Notes: generated by a model not told the origin, from the sequence alone. A stretch of DNA of 64,000 bases from Lysinibacillus sp. B2A1 (GCA_002973635.1 CP027224.1:4631001-4695000); one strand, 5' to 3'; shown: positions 1 to 8,848, counted from the first letter of the stretch. A program made the numbers and translations.

Positions 1-8
1 TCAAACAT
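1..8 (-). CDS. start of a gene cut by the window edge
   Basis: An ATG at 8-6 on the minus strand is preceded by a strong purine-rich ribosome site (TAGGGGGAA, about 9-17) just after the hpaB stop codon. Only two codons and part of a third (Met-Phe-Asp/Glu) are inside the window. Its position suggests it is co-transcribed with hpaB; the product cannot be identified. Confidence 0.4.
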
Positions 9-25
9 TCCCCCTACTGTTATCA

Positions 26-1564
26 TTATTTATTTGTAAAATAATTCACATCATCTGGATTAACCCAAGTCGGATCTGTCCACCCCGTTAAATCGTAATC
101 TGCCATACATTGCTCTGCAAAAGCGATAAACTCATCTGTTTTACCACTACCTTGAGCACCAAACAATGTTTGTAATCGAATATCCTCATGATTTCCAGCA
201 TAATTACGTTCGTATAATTCACTTCGACCACCAAATTCAGTACCAATTGCATCCCAAAGCAACTTAATTGTTTTAATTTTTTCAAGTGCTTCAATACCAT
301 TTGAACCACGGTAAAGCTTATTTAATGTTGGACGGAATTCCTCGTTTAAAAAATCTCTTGCACTAGATGGCTGGACAATTAAATTCCCTGCTACAATCTG
401 CTGAATAATGCCTTTAATTTTTGGCCAACCTTCCTGTAAAAATACGCGATATGCTAGTCCACCATTTAAATTCGGAATAACGATGCCATTTTCTTTTTTC
501 TCAGGATTCAATGCCATCGCGTCACTTAATGACCAGAACATATGACGCCAAGCAATAATTTCTCCAATATGAACCTGAACACCACGGAATTGGTCAGTGC
601 CTGCCGTTTTTAATGCCTTCAACAGTACACCAATAATAAAATCTAATTTCACCGCTAAGCGTGTGACCCCTTGGAAAGTAAAACGATTAATGAAACCGCT
701 TTCTACAAAGAATGAAGTTGTCTTTTGCATATCTTCATAAATTAAAATATTTTCCCATGGGATAAGCGCCTGCTCAAATACAAGTACTGCATCATTTTCA
801 TCGAAACGGCTACTTAGTGGATAATCAAATGGAGTACCCATAATCGCAGACGTCATTTCATAAGATGCTCGACTAATAAGCTTTACACCAGGAGCATCCA
901 TTGGTGCAATAAAGACAACAGCAAACTTTTTATCTTTAATCGGTAAACCATACGTGCCCACAAAATTGTAATTAGTAATAGCTGAACCTGTAGCTACCAT
1001 CTTCGAACCACTAACAATCAAGCCTTTGTCTGTTTCGCGCTCCACTTGGATAAAAACATCCCCTACTTCATGGACATCTTTATGCCTATCAACAGGTGGA
1101 TTCACAATTGCATGATTAAAGAACCAATTTCGTTCTTGTGACTCTTTGTACCAACGCTTCGCATTTTCTTGATAAGGTGAATAGTATTCAGGATTCCCGC
1201 CAAGTGTTGCTAGGAAGGATGCTTTATAGTCTGGTGTCCGTCCCATCTGCCCATATGTAAGGCGGGCCCAAGCAACAATAGCATCCCGTCCTTTAATTAA
1301 ATCATCCGCGCTGCGTGCTGCTCGGAAATAACTATGGGTATAACCTCCACTACCCGTATCCGTTTCACAAGTTAAAATATCTTTGTATTTTGGGTCATGC
1401 ATGGCATCATATAAACGTGAAATCGATCGTGCTGAATTCCGAAAGGCTGGGTGAGTCGTGACATCCTTTACACGTTCACCATGTAACCAAATTTCCCGAC
1501 TATCCTTTAAACTTTCTAAATATTCCTGCCCTGTCAATGGCTTCGTACCTTGTTTTACAACCAT
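26..1564 (-). CDS. hpaB: 4-hydroxyphenylacetate 3-monooxygenase, oxygenase component (HpaB family)
   Basis: The 512-residue product matches the length and layout of the HpaB/HpaH flavin-dependent monooxygenases, which hydroxylate 4-hydroxyphenylacetate to homoprotocatechuate using FADH2 supplied by a separate reductase. It begins with the family-typical TGQEYLESLKDSREIWLHGE segment, has the acyl-CoA-dehydrogenase-like middle part (SGSKMVATGSAITNYNFVGT, about residues 186-205) and ends with the family's GRSELYERNY region. No HpaC-type reductase lies in the window. A new gene starts right after it, so hpaB heads or sits inside an aromatic-degradation operon running off the left edge. The XylR_N/V4R-type regulator upstream on the same strand is a likely controller. 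The exact phenolic substrate is inferred from the family. Confidence 0.9.
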   Translation of the reverse strand: MVVKQGTKPLTGQEYLESLKDSREIWLHGERVKDVTTHPAFRNSARSISRLYDAMHDPKYKDILTCETDTGSGGYTHSYFRAARSADDLIKGRDAIVAWARLTYGQMGRTPDYKASFLATLGGNPEYYSPYQENAKRWYKESQERNWFFNHAIVNPPVDRHKDVHEVGDVFIQVERETDKGLIVSGSKMVATGSAITNYNFVGTYGLPIKDKKFAVVFIAPMDAPGVKLISRASYEMTSAIMGTPFDYPLSSRFDENDAVLVFEQALIPWENILIYEDMQKTTSFFVESGFINRFTFQGVTRLAVKLDFIIGVLLKALKTAGTDQFRGVQVHIGEIIAWRHMFWSLSDAMALNPEKKENGIVIPNLNGGLAYRVFLQEGWPKIKGIIQQIVAGNLIVQPSSARDFLNEEFRPTLNKLYRGSNGIEALEKIKTIKLLWDAIGTEFGGRSELYERNYAGNHEDIRLQTLFGAQGSGKTDEFIAFAEQCMADYDLTGWTDPTWVNPDDVNYFTNK

Positions 1565-1705
1565 TCCCTTCCCCCTACAATTATTTTTTCTTGTTTGACA
1601 TGTCTATTTAAATATAATTCTTTCGGAATTTTTAGATAATTAATAAAAAGTATAGAATTCTACTGTTTTTCCTTCAAAATTGAAAGGAATATATGCAAAA
1701 AATAG

Positions 1706-1732
1706 AAAAAAGCCAGCAAAATCGCTGACTTT
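1706..1732 (-). terminator. rho-independent terminator of the aromatic-response regulator
   Basis: Read on the minus strand, AAAGTCAGC and GCTGGCTTT form a stem around a six-base loop and are followed by a T-rich run. It lies directly after the regulator stop codon at 1735 and ahead of hpaB, so the two genes are probably separate transcripts. Confidence 0.75.
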
Positions 1733-1734
1733 CC

Positions 1735-3579
1735 TTACTTTTTATTTTCTAATGCTTTCATTACATAATAGATTTTCAGGGCTAACTGGCATCGAAAGCG
1801 TCCATCTCCTGTCCGTAAATCTTCCTGCAATAAAGCTTCGATTTTTTCCATTCTATAACGAAAACCTGGAATTGAAAGACTTAAAGCCTTTGCTGTTTTA
1901 TTGACATTACCACTATGGTTTAAAAAAACCTCTAGCGTATGGGCAAGTGCTGCATTATTTTGCTCATCATATTTGATAAGCTGACCTAGCACCTCTTCAT
2001 AAAACTGTAAAAGTTCCCTTGGGTTGGTTGTCTTTAAAAATAGCATAATATGCTGAAAGTTTTCGTAAATAGCAGATTGTGTCTGTCCAGGTGCTGCATA
2101 TCGTAGAAATTGACAAATTAGTCTAGCCTCATTGTGGCTGTTTCCAATTTCCTCTAGCTTATCGGCATTTTTCCCTACACCAATTTGGAATATAGATTGC
2201 TTAAATCGCTCTTTTAATCGTTTCGTTAATAGGCTAACAAAGTCCGACATATATTTGATATTCTTTTCACAATCCTCCAGAATAAGTAAAATCTCTTGAT
2301 TTTTAATAAAGCACTCAATATTTAAATACTCTGTCATTAAAAAGCTATGCAAAGTTTCCAGTTCCTCATACTCAGAAGTTATGACAATTACACGATTGTT
2401 TTTACTGGGATCAAAATAGAAAATGCTACGAGCCTTTTTAATAAGTGCCTCTGTGGAAGATTGTCTATTCATAATTTCATCTAAAAAATCAGACTTTCTT
2501 TGCCATTGTGATTGAGCAATTTGCATTTGTGTATATAAATAAATTGAGAGTACCGTCACAGCGCGTTCAATAATCATTACCTGCTCTCGCATTAGCTCAT
2601 TATGACTAAGAATCACTAAAGTCCCCAATTGTTTTTTCATCGTCATAATCTCATATTCACGTCGAAACTCTTTTTTCTTACGATTTCCTTCAAAATAGAT
2701 GTGCTCATCATCCTTATGCATAAAATAATAACCAATTGGCTTCATTAAGTATCTACGTTCTATTGTTACACTACATTGCAACGCATCACTTAAAAGATGT
2801 AAGAGTTGATTTAACGTATAGCCCTCAAGCATTGCATGTGTCATTTGTTTGTGGATGGTGTCAGAATGTAGAATAGAATTATTCAGTGATTTTAACTCAT
2901 TATACGTAGCGTCTAATTCATCAGATAAAGAAGTTTCTTGAAAATATCGTAATAAATCTAATTGCTCTGCTGTGGCATGCCCCTTAGTTCGAACGACAAA
3001 TTTACAATAGTCATCACATTTACCACGACATTTTTCCTCAAAAACAACGACTTCTCTCGAATAAGTTTTTGCTAGAAAGCCTGCTACATAACCAATCAAG
3101 GTCCAGCATACACTTTCGTCACTAAAGCCAAAATGGCGAACATGCTCCTCCGCCTCGTAAGAATGGAACCACTTGCCTTCCATTTCAAATTTATCGTCAC
3201 TTATTTCAAGTACATCAATTTCTACACTGACAACGCCCTCTAATGTATGGATTGCAGCACCTGCTCTTATCAACTCTTTTAACTCTTTCCAATTGTACAT
3301 TTTCTCAATAGAGCCACCAGCACTATAGCCGCACGCCCAACCATAGCGTAATAAAAAGCCCTTTGCTCGCTCCATATTCAACGTTTGAATAATATCACGC
3401 CTAAAAAATCCAAGTGCCTCAGCTGATTTTAGGATCATTCGATTTCCATTGAACTTTATAATGCCCGAACGCGGATTAATATCAATGGCATTTTCAAACA
3501 CTAAACGATTTGCTTTCACTATATACACCCCCATAAACTTGCAGTCTTTACAACAAAAAAGGCTTGTACATTTCTCCAA
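1735..3579 (-). CDS. XylR_N/V4R sensor regulator with PucR-type HTH
   Basis: This 614-residue one-component regulator probably senses aromatic compounds. Residues about 15-120 resemble the XylR N-terminal activator domain (PF06505: GIIKFNGNRMILKSAEALG, RDIIQTLNMERAKGFLLRYG). Residues about 130-205 resemble V4R (PF02830), with the conserved Cys cluster CRGKCDDYCKFVV. The C-terminus (about 545-610: ALAHTLEVFLNHSGNVNKTA) is a PucR/CdaR-type helix-turn-helix. There is no AAA+ sigma-54 domain, so it should act with ordinary sigma factor. The start is uncertain: ATG at 3579 has GGAG two bases before it, while ATG at 3534 (MGVYIVKANRL) matches the usual domain start. It neighbours hpaB, the likely target. 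The family is seen in sequence; the ligand is inferred. Confidence 0.8.
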   Translation of the reverse strand: MEKCTSLFCCKDCKFMGVYIVKANRLVFENAIDINPRSGIIKFNGNRMILKSAEALGFFRRDIIQTLNMERAKGFLLRYGWACGYSAGGSIEKMYNWKELKELIRAGAAIHTLEGVVSVEIDVLEISDDKFEMEGKWFHSYEAEEHVRHFGFSDESVCWTLIGYVAGFLAKTYSREVVVFEEKCRGKCDDYCKFVVRTKGHATAEQLDLLRYFQETSLSDELDATYNELKSLNNSILHSDTIHKQMTHAMLEGYTLNQLLHLLSDALQCSVTIERRYLMKPIGYYFMHKDDEHIYFEGNRKKKEFRREYEIMTMKKQLGTLVILSHNELMREQVMIIERAVTVLSIYLYTQMQIAQSQWQRKSDFLDEIMNRQSSTEALIKKARSIFYFDPSKNNRVIVITSEYEELETLHSFLMTEYLNIECFIKNQEILLILEDCEKNIKYMSDFVSLLTKRLKERFKQSIFQIGVGKNADKLEEIGNSHNEARLICQFLRYAAPGQTQSAIYENFQHIMLFLKTTNPRELLQFYEEVLGQLIKYDEQNNAALAHTLEVFLNHSGNVNKTAKALSLSIPGFRYRMEKIEALLQEDLRTGDGRFRCQLALKIYYVMKALENKK

Positions 3580-3707
3580 ATCGAAATCACTAGATTGAAA
3601 GTGTTTACTTTTATTTTCAATAATAGCATAAATTTATTTTATTGATAATTCAAATTATTAGGAAGGAATTTCGGTAAAATATGAATTTGCATTGATAAAC
3701 TTCAAAA

Positions 3708-3745
3708 AAAAATGTACTGATCCTTTGATGAATCAGTACATTTTT
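3708..3745. repeat. left copy of the 38-bp duplicated terminator hairpin
   Basis: Two perfect 14-bp arms (AAAAATGTACTGAT) enclose a 10-base loop. An identical 38-bp copy lies at 7882-7919, at the other end of the inserted element, so the whole hairpin looks like a target-site duplication. The original is probably the terminator of the HAD phosphatase gene at 7923. Confidence 0.85.
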
Positions 3746-3823
3746 CATGTTGTTGAAATACTATTATGTCAATGAAATCAAGGTGACAATTTAAAAAGTA
3801 TAGCCCTTTTTCAAAACGAGGGG

Positions 3824-4035
3824 TTGATCTCCGTTCCGACTGAGTGCTTTGCCGCTGACGCTTCGCTTTCGCGCAGAGCAGAGCTTCCTGGGGGCGTCCG
3901 ATGAGCCGCTTGGGGCAACAGGAGGTTGGTCACGAAGGCGTTATCACAGGACGTGATGCTTTTAGCCTTCGTTCCCTAATATGCTCGCTCCAGGGTCTCA
4001 TCTGTGACGCTGAATCCCCGAGGAGTCACTCAGTC
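3824..4035 (+). repeat. GC-rich Bacillaceae-type repeat unit, left, split by IS231-like element
   Basis: The unit opens with TCTCCGTTCC followed by the arm GACTGAGTG and closes with the complementary arm CACTCAGTC and ACACTCCAATCA; the last part lies after the IS at 5664-5690. Internal stems such as TCACGAAGGC with GCCTTCGTTCC are visible. The same unit, inverted and with different but still complementary outer arms, lies at 7615-7843. Repeats with this GTTCC...TCCAATCA architecture are common between genes in Bacillaceae. Confidence 0.65.
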
Positions 4036-5663
4036 CATATGCGTCAAGTTAAGGATAATCAGATTACATGTCTTCGTTTGGTGGTAAAGAAAAGCACAAC
4101 CACTAACATGAGGAGGAATGTAGGATGAAACCGACACATGCACCCTATTCTTTAAAGCAGCTGTTCTCGATATTGTCGCCCAAAAGAACTTCATCAGATT
4201 GCTAAAACAACTAACTTTATACAAAGAACAAGAAAATTAACTCTTTCTGCCTTCATGAAGCTTCTCTTTGAACAAACAAAAGGCTTATCACAACCTTCTC
4301 TCACGACCCTTTGCACGCATTTGAGTAAGCAGCAGGTCTACATGACGAAAGAAGGGCTAAATCAACGATTCAATGAAAAGACTGTGTGCTTTCTTCGAAC
4401 CATTTTTCAATGCTTGTTTGCTCAACAATCAACGCTGTCATTGGCCAAGATGCCAATTAAGACCCACTATCCTTTGACACGGATACGCATTCTTGATGGC
4501 ACGTCGATTAAATTGCCAGCTACTTGTATCTCTACCTACCCTAGTACAGTTGGAGCAGGCGTTAAATTTCAAATGGAGTTTGATTACCTCACAGGAAGTT
4601 TCCCATATATCGAACTACAAGCTGGTAAGGCAGGCGATTGCCCCTCTGGTATGAAACGTTTAGAGACAGTTGAGAAAGGCGATTTACTGTTACAAGATCT
4701 TGGTTACTTTCAATATAAACTGTTTCAAAAAATTGATGAAAAAGGAGCGTTTTATATTTCGCGTGCACGTGTGGATACTACGTACTTTGTGGATCATCCC
4801 CATCCTCCTCAACATCCCGATGGACGTATTCGAAAGATGTATGCTTATGAACGGCTAGATTTAGAAAATGAGTGGCCAACACTGAAACGTGGGGAAATGC
4901 GCGAATTTCCACGTGTGTATTTGGGGAAAGAGGAAAAATTACCAACGCGCTTGATTCTCTATCGTTTCACTAAAAAAGAACAACAACGACAAGAATATCG
5001 AATTAAACGTCGTGCTCAAACTAAGCCCGGTCAAATTAAGCAAAAATCCAAAGCATTATCGGGCATTTCTACCTTAATTACGAATCTACCTCAAGAAATT
5101 ACAGCTAAAGAAGTTGTACAACTGTATCGATATCGTTGGCAAATTGAATTATTATTCAAAACCTGAAAAAGTGATTTCAAGGCGTCCTACTTTCGAAAAA
5201 TGAAACAGGCAAGATGGGAATGCCACCTCTATGCAGAACTAATTATTCTCTTAATTAGCACTTTATTTTCCTATCAATTTCGAATTTACTTTTGGCAGGA
5301 AAAACAAATTATTCTGAGTGAACGACTAACCATGCGGGCAATCCAACCAAAAATAGGGATACTTTGGCGCGCTCGTGATCAACCGAGTTGGCAAAGTACC
5401 CTACAAGAAATTGAATGCATCCTGTTTGCGATTGGACGAAAGCGCACCACCCACAAACCCTAAGCGGTTGGAAAGAGGAGATTTCAACAAATACGCATTT
5501 TTCCAAAAGGGGAAATGTGTATTTCGTGATGGTCTTTCGTTCAGGATACTTTTTATTTTCCCTGTTTATCAAAAAATGAAACTCCTTTTAAGAATAGGGG
5601 TACCACTAATGGCGGTTGATAGATGGGAGTAGAAAAGTAATCTTGCTTAACTTGACGCATATG
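4036..5663 (+). mobile_element. IS231-like (IS4 family) insertion sequence, inactive
   Basis: The 1628-bp element has near-perfect inverted termini (CATATGCGTCAAGTTAAG) of the IS231 type. An 11-bp direct duplication GTCACTCAGTC flanks it at 4025-4035 and 5664-5674, the 10-12 bp expected for IS231. Its transposase gene carries a frameshift and a nonsense codon. It sits inside the left repeat unit of copy A. Confidence 0.9.
4125..5463 (+). pseudogene. IS231-like transposase, broken by frameshift and stop
   Basis: The start at 4125 follows AGGAGG at 4111. The first frame (MKPTHAPYSLKQLFSILSPK) runs into a stop near 4207, while the homologous continuation (ELHQIAKTTNFIQRTRKLT) is in another frame, so an indel lies near 4185. 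A TGA at 5164-5166 replaces the Trp of the YREK motif region (YRYRWQIELLFKT-stop-KSDF); the same frame then continues to 5463. DDE features (RILDGTSIKLP, LLLQDLGYF) remain recognisable. It is clearly related to, but diverged from, the intact transposase at 6090, so the two IS copies come from separate events. Confidence 0.9.
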
Positions 5664-6004
5664 GTCACTCAGTCTACACTCCAATCAACCATTGCTCATA
5701 GTATTTTCTTCTGGCAATTCACACAAATGTATAGTGATAAATTTGAAGTCTTAGCCATCACTATATTGTGCAAAAATGGAGCTTTGATAACATTTTTCTA
5801 TACGAAAACAGAGGAGTACTTTATGTAAAGTTACAAAGTAGTTTGTTTTACGCATAAAATGTAGGTTAACAGCTGTAGAATTGTACCACTATTCTATCCA
5901 TTTAATGATGGTGAGTAACATGCTTTTACTTTACTTTTCTTTTGAGGGAAGGAAAATATTTAAAGTTCTACACTATTGCTGATTGGAGTGCAAGGCTACT
6001 CGAC

Positions 6005-7614
6005 CATAGCTGTCAACTTAAGAAATGTGTACTTCTTCTAAAAAGTGGTATAGATATATACAAAACTTTTTTTGGAAGGGGTGCTTTTGATGTCGACACC
6101 GAAACATATACAATTACTCCAAAAGCTATTTGAAGTCATTTGTCCTGAAAGAGTAGATGAAATAGCCAAAGAAACGGGTTTTATTCAAAGAAAGCGACTA
6201 GTCTCTGCGAGTGACTTCCTATCCTTATTGTTTCATGTCCATGGGAATTTAGCAGATTGCTCAATCCAAGAGTTATGTACAACCTTACAAATGAAACAAG
6301 CCATTTCCATTAGTCGGGCAGCCATGGATAAAAAATTTACCCCGGAAGCCACGGCTTTTTTACAACGACTCATTCAAGAATTCGTATGGGCACAACATCA
6401 ACTATCTTTTTCTTCGCTCTCTCTGTCTGAACCATGGCCATTTACCAGTATTCGGGTACTTGATTCCACCACAGTTAGTGTACCAGATCGTTTTCAAAAG
6501 CGCGCTCAAAAAACCAAACAAGCATCCGCCAAAATTCAATTTGAATTGGATCTTTTATCCGGTCAATCGACATTTCTTCACGTTGCTTTTCACCGAATGA
6601 ATGATGCGAAAGTAGGTGCCATGCGGATTCCGTTTCTGACAGAACATGAACTTTGTCTACAAGATTTGGGTTATTTTAACTTCGAACAATTAAAAAAAAT
6701 CGAGGAAAAAAAGGGTTTTTTTATTACAAAAATACGGACAGATGCGTATGCCGCTTTCGAAAATCTATTTCCTTCCTATCACTCAAATGGTGAGGTTATT
6801 CAAAGTAGTCTTTATCATCGCATTGATTTCGTGGCACTTTGTAAAAAGTTACTACCAGAGGAACTTTTAGAATTAGAGGGTGTTTATTTTGGACGAGATG
6901 CTCATTTTCCAGCTCGTTGTATTATTTTTTCCCATGATGAGCAGGGGAAAGCGCAACACATCAAAAAAATTAATCGACGAGCCCAAAAATCAGGAAAGGT
7001 GCCCAAACAAGTGGTACGTGATTTAGCAGGTATTACGATTTATATGACGAATCTGCCAGAGTGGATGTCTGCTCGTCATATCATGGAATTGTATCGCTTA
7101 CGTTGGCAAATTGAGTTGCATTTTAAAGTGTGGAAATCTGATTTAGGCATCAACCACTTCAAAGTGATGAAGAAAGACAGGTGGCTTTGTCATTTATATG
7201 GGACCATCCTAGTTTATTTTATTAGTCAATTGATGGCCTATCAAATAAGAAACTTCATCTGGAAGGAGAAGGGCATAGAAATTAGTGAGATGGTGGCCAT
7301 TCGTAGTATCGCGACAGAGATTTTACCGAAGCTATATGAAGAATGCATAAAAAAAGAGAATGCATTGAAAGACTTTATCCATTTGACCACCGAGTTCCTG
7401 CTCAAGACGGCCCGGAAATCAAAGTCCACCAAAGGAACAGCCTTTCAACGCCTTCAATTCACGTAAAATATCCAAATATAACCAACTCACCTAGAGGGGT
7501 TTATTTGGATATGTCTAAAATACTTTTTCCCATTTTAACGATAAATGAAACCTATCATTTCTAATTATAAAATCATTTGATTAGATGTGTAGAAATCTTA
7601 AGTTGACAGCTATG
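6005..7614 (+). mobile_element. IS231-like (IS4 family) insertion sequence, apparently intact
   Basis: The 1610-bp element has inverted termini CATAGCTGTCAACTTAAG and an 11-bp duplication GGCTACTCGAC at 5994-6004 and 7615-7625. It carries one complete transposase gene. It interrupts the right-hand repeat unit of copy A at the position homologous to the insertion point of the other IS231-like element. About 130 bp after the transposase gene contain no clear gene. Confidence 0.9.
6090..7466 (+). CDS. IS4-family (IS231 group) transposase
   Basis: The 458-residue DDE transposase is close to the usual IS231 length. The catalytic regions are visible: the first Asp in SIRVLDSTTVSVPD (about residue 132), the second in ELCLQDLGYF (about 193), and the family signature Y-2-R-3-E-6-K as YRLRWQIELHFKVWK (about 338-352). 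I chose ATG at 6090 because GGAAGGGGTG precedes it at a normal distance. No frameshift or internal stop is seen, so the element may still move and may also act in trans on related ends. Confidence 0.9.
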   Translation: MSTPKHIQLLQKLFEVICPERVDEIAKETGFIQRKRLVSASDFLSLLFHVHGNLADCSIQELCTTLQMKQAISISRAAMDKKFTPEATAFLQRLIQEFVWAQHQLSFSSLSLSEPWPFTSIRVLDSTTVSVPDRFQKRAQKTKQASAKIQFELDLLSGQSTFLHVAFHRMNDAKVGAMRIPFLTEHELCLQDLGYFNFEQLKKIEEKKGFFITKIRTDAYAAFENLFPSYHSNGEVIQSSLYHRIDFVALCKKLLPEELLELEGVYFGRDAHFPARCIIFSHDEQGKAQHIKKINRRAQKSGKVPKQVVRDLAGITIYMTNLPEWMSARHIMELYRLRWQIELHFKVWKSDLGINHFKVMKKDRWLCHLYGTILVYFISQLMAYQIRNFIWKEKGIEISEMVAIRSIATEILPKLYEECIKKENALKDFIHLTTEFLLKTARKSKSTKGTAFQRLQFT

Positions 7615-7843
7615 GGCTACTCGACTCCCGTGGAATAGCGAGACAGACGAGAAACTGAGGCCAACACGATGTTGGTCACGAAGGCATTGTCACAGGACGT
7701 GACGCACTTAGCCTTCGTTCCTCCAGCGCAGGAAGCGGCTCGTCGCTCGCCCACAGGAAGCCTTGCTCTGCGCGAAAGCGAAGCGTCAGCGACAAAGCGA
7801 GTAGCCTGGAACGGAAATCACCTTCATTTTGACTAAATATTCA
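7615..7843 (-). repeat. GC-rich Bacillaceae-type repeat unit, right, inverted relative to the left unit
   Basis: Read on the minus strand the unit opens with ATTTCCGTTCC and the arm AGGCTACTCG. It closes across the IS at 5983-6004 with CGAGTAGCCT and TGCACTCCAATCA. The arms differ from those of the left unit (GACTGAGTG/CACTCAGTC) but remain perfectly complementary. It contains the same 55-bp segment with ACGAAGGC/GCCTTCGT arms. Confidence 0.65.
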
Positions 7844-7881
7844 CAAAGAGTCCCTTGACTATTTAATTTTTCAACACTATG

Positions 7882-7919
7882 AAAAATGTACTGATCCTTT
7901 GATGAATCAGTACATTTTT
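7882..7919 (-). terminator. right copy of the 38-bp hairpin, terminator of the HAD phosphatase gene
   Basis: It is identical to 3708-3745. The 14-bp stem, 10-base loop and T-run lie just after the stop codon at 7923, so this is a rho-independent terminator for the minus-strand gene. Its duplicate stands at the far end of the inserted element. Confidence 0.85.
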
Positions 7920-7922
7920 GAC

Positions 7923-8711
7923 TTATAGCTTATTCACAAGTTCTAAAAGTGCAGTTAAAGAGTCTACCTCATATGTTGGTGTAACAGTACCAGTTGGAAC
8001 ATTATTTTCGCGATTAATCCATACGTTCCGCATGCCCACACGTGATGAACCTAAAATATCAGTATTTAAATTATCTCCTACCATAATGGCATCAGCAGCT
8101 GTAATGCCTGCTTTCTCCATAACATGCTCAAAAATTGAAGCATCTGGCTTTCCTTTACCAAAGTCTCCAGAAATAATAATATGGTCAAAATATGGCGCTA
8201 TTTCTGGTGTAATTGTCAGCTTTAAGTTCTGCAAGCTTGGAGCTCCATTCGTTAATAAAATGAGCTGATATTTTCCTTTTAGCTCATCCAGCACAGCAAA
8301 CGTATCCTCATATAAAAAAGGAGATACCTTACGTTCTGCCACAAATCGCTCGCCAAGCTCTGCACCTAACTTCGCATCATCAATTCCTAATGCTGCTAAG
8401 CCCTTTGTCCATGAAGCTGTACGGTACTCTGGTACAATTCCCTTCATTTTTTGGAAGGAATCTGTTGGATCATCAAATGTTCCCCAAAGACCTTCAAATG
8501 GGTTAATACCAATTAACACTGTATAATCATATGTTTCATAGCCCTCATAGAGTGTGCGAGCTTCCTTTCGCACCGCTTCCTCTAGCTCTGCCAGATCTAC
8601 ATTATGTATAGTTGCTGCATATTGACATGTTTTTTCAAATGCTGTTTTAACCGATTTTTTATCCCACAGCAGTGTATCATCTAAATCAAAAATAATTGTA
8701 TTAATTGACAT
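7923..8711 (-). CDS. HAD-superfamily phosphatase (YsaA/YjjG-like)
   Basis: The 262-residue HAD hydrolase has all four motifs: DLDDTLL (nucleophile Asp10 and acid Asp12), LLTNG, the Lys region around KGKPD, and MVGDNLNTDI. The long alpha-helical cap between motifs I and II puts it in HAD subfamily IA, like B. subtilis YsaA and E. coli YjjG, which dephosphorylate small metabolites; the substrate here is not known. It is probably a single-gene transcript, ended by the hairpin at 7882-7919. That hairpin was copied when the non-coding element arrived, so the gene kept its terminator. Confidence 0.85.
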   Translation of the reverse strand: MSINTIIFDLDDTLLWDKKSVKTAFEKTCQYAATIHNVDLAELEEAVRKEARTLYEGYETYDYTVLIGINPFEGLWGTFDDPTDSFQKMKGIVPEYRTASWTKGLAALGIDDAKLGAELGERFVAERKVSPFLYEDTFAVLDELKGKYQLILLTNGAPSLQNLKLTITPEIAPYFDHIIISGDFGKGKPDASIFEHVMEKAGITAADAIMVGDNLNTDILGSSRVGMRNVWINRENNVPTGTVTPTYEVDSLTALLELVNKL

Positions 8712-8848
8712 TGTGTCAGCTCCTAGCTTCCTTTAATACTGCTTATTTTAGCATATTTTCAAAATATTTAGGATGGCATTTTATGCACATTCCTTCTAAA
8801 TTAAACAAGCTATGCGTAACCTTCCGCACAGCCTGTCATGTACTTATA

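Larger units (their letters stand above)
3746..7881. mobile_element. non-coding MITE-like element, copy A, interrupted by two IS231-like elements
   Basis: The termini are CATGTTGTTGAAA on the left and, inverted, CATAGTGTTGAAA on the right. Without the two insertion sequences and their duplications the core is about 875 bp and matches the uninterrupted copy at 13671-14345 nearly base for base over the shared parts. It has two inverted repeat units of a GC-rich Bacillaceae-type repeat, one near each end, around a roughly 320-bp AT-rich centre (5675-5993). Single-base indels between the copies show that the centre is not protein-coding. Copy A keeps repeat-unit segments that copy B has lost, including a 55-bp piece with ACGAAGGC/GCCTTCGT arms. 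It is flanked by identical terminator hairpins. Confidence 0.8.

Noticed and set aside
3901..4128. 75-codon frame in the GC-rich repeat
   Set aside because: It lies entirely in the repeat unit and runs into the IS231-like end; copy B of the element does not preserve it.
3746..7881. Composite transposon carried by the two IS231-like elements
   Set aside because: Each IS has its own 11-bp target duplication, so they inserted separately into a pre-existing element and do not bracket a cargo as a unit.
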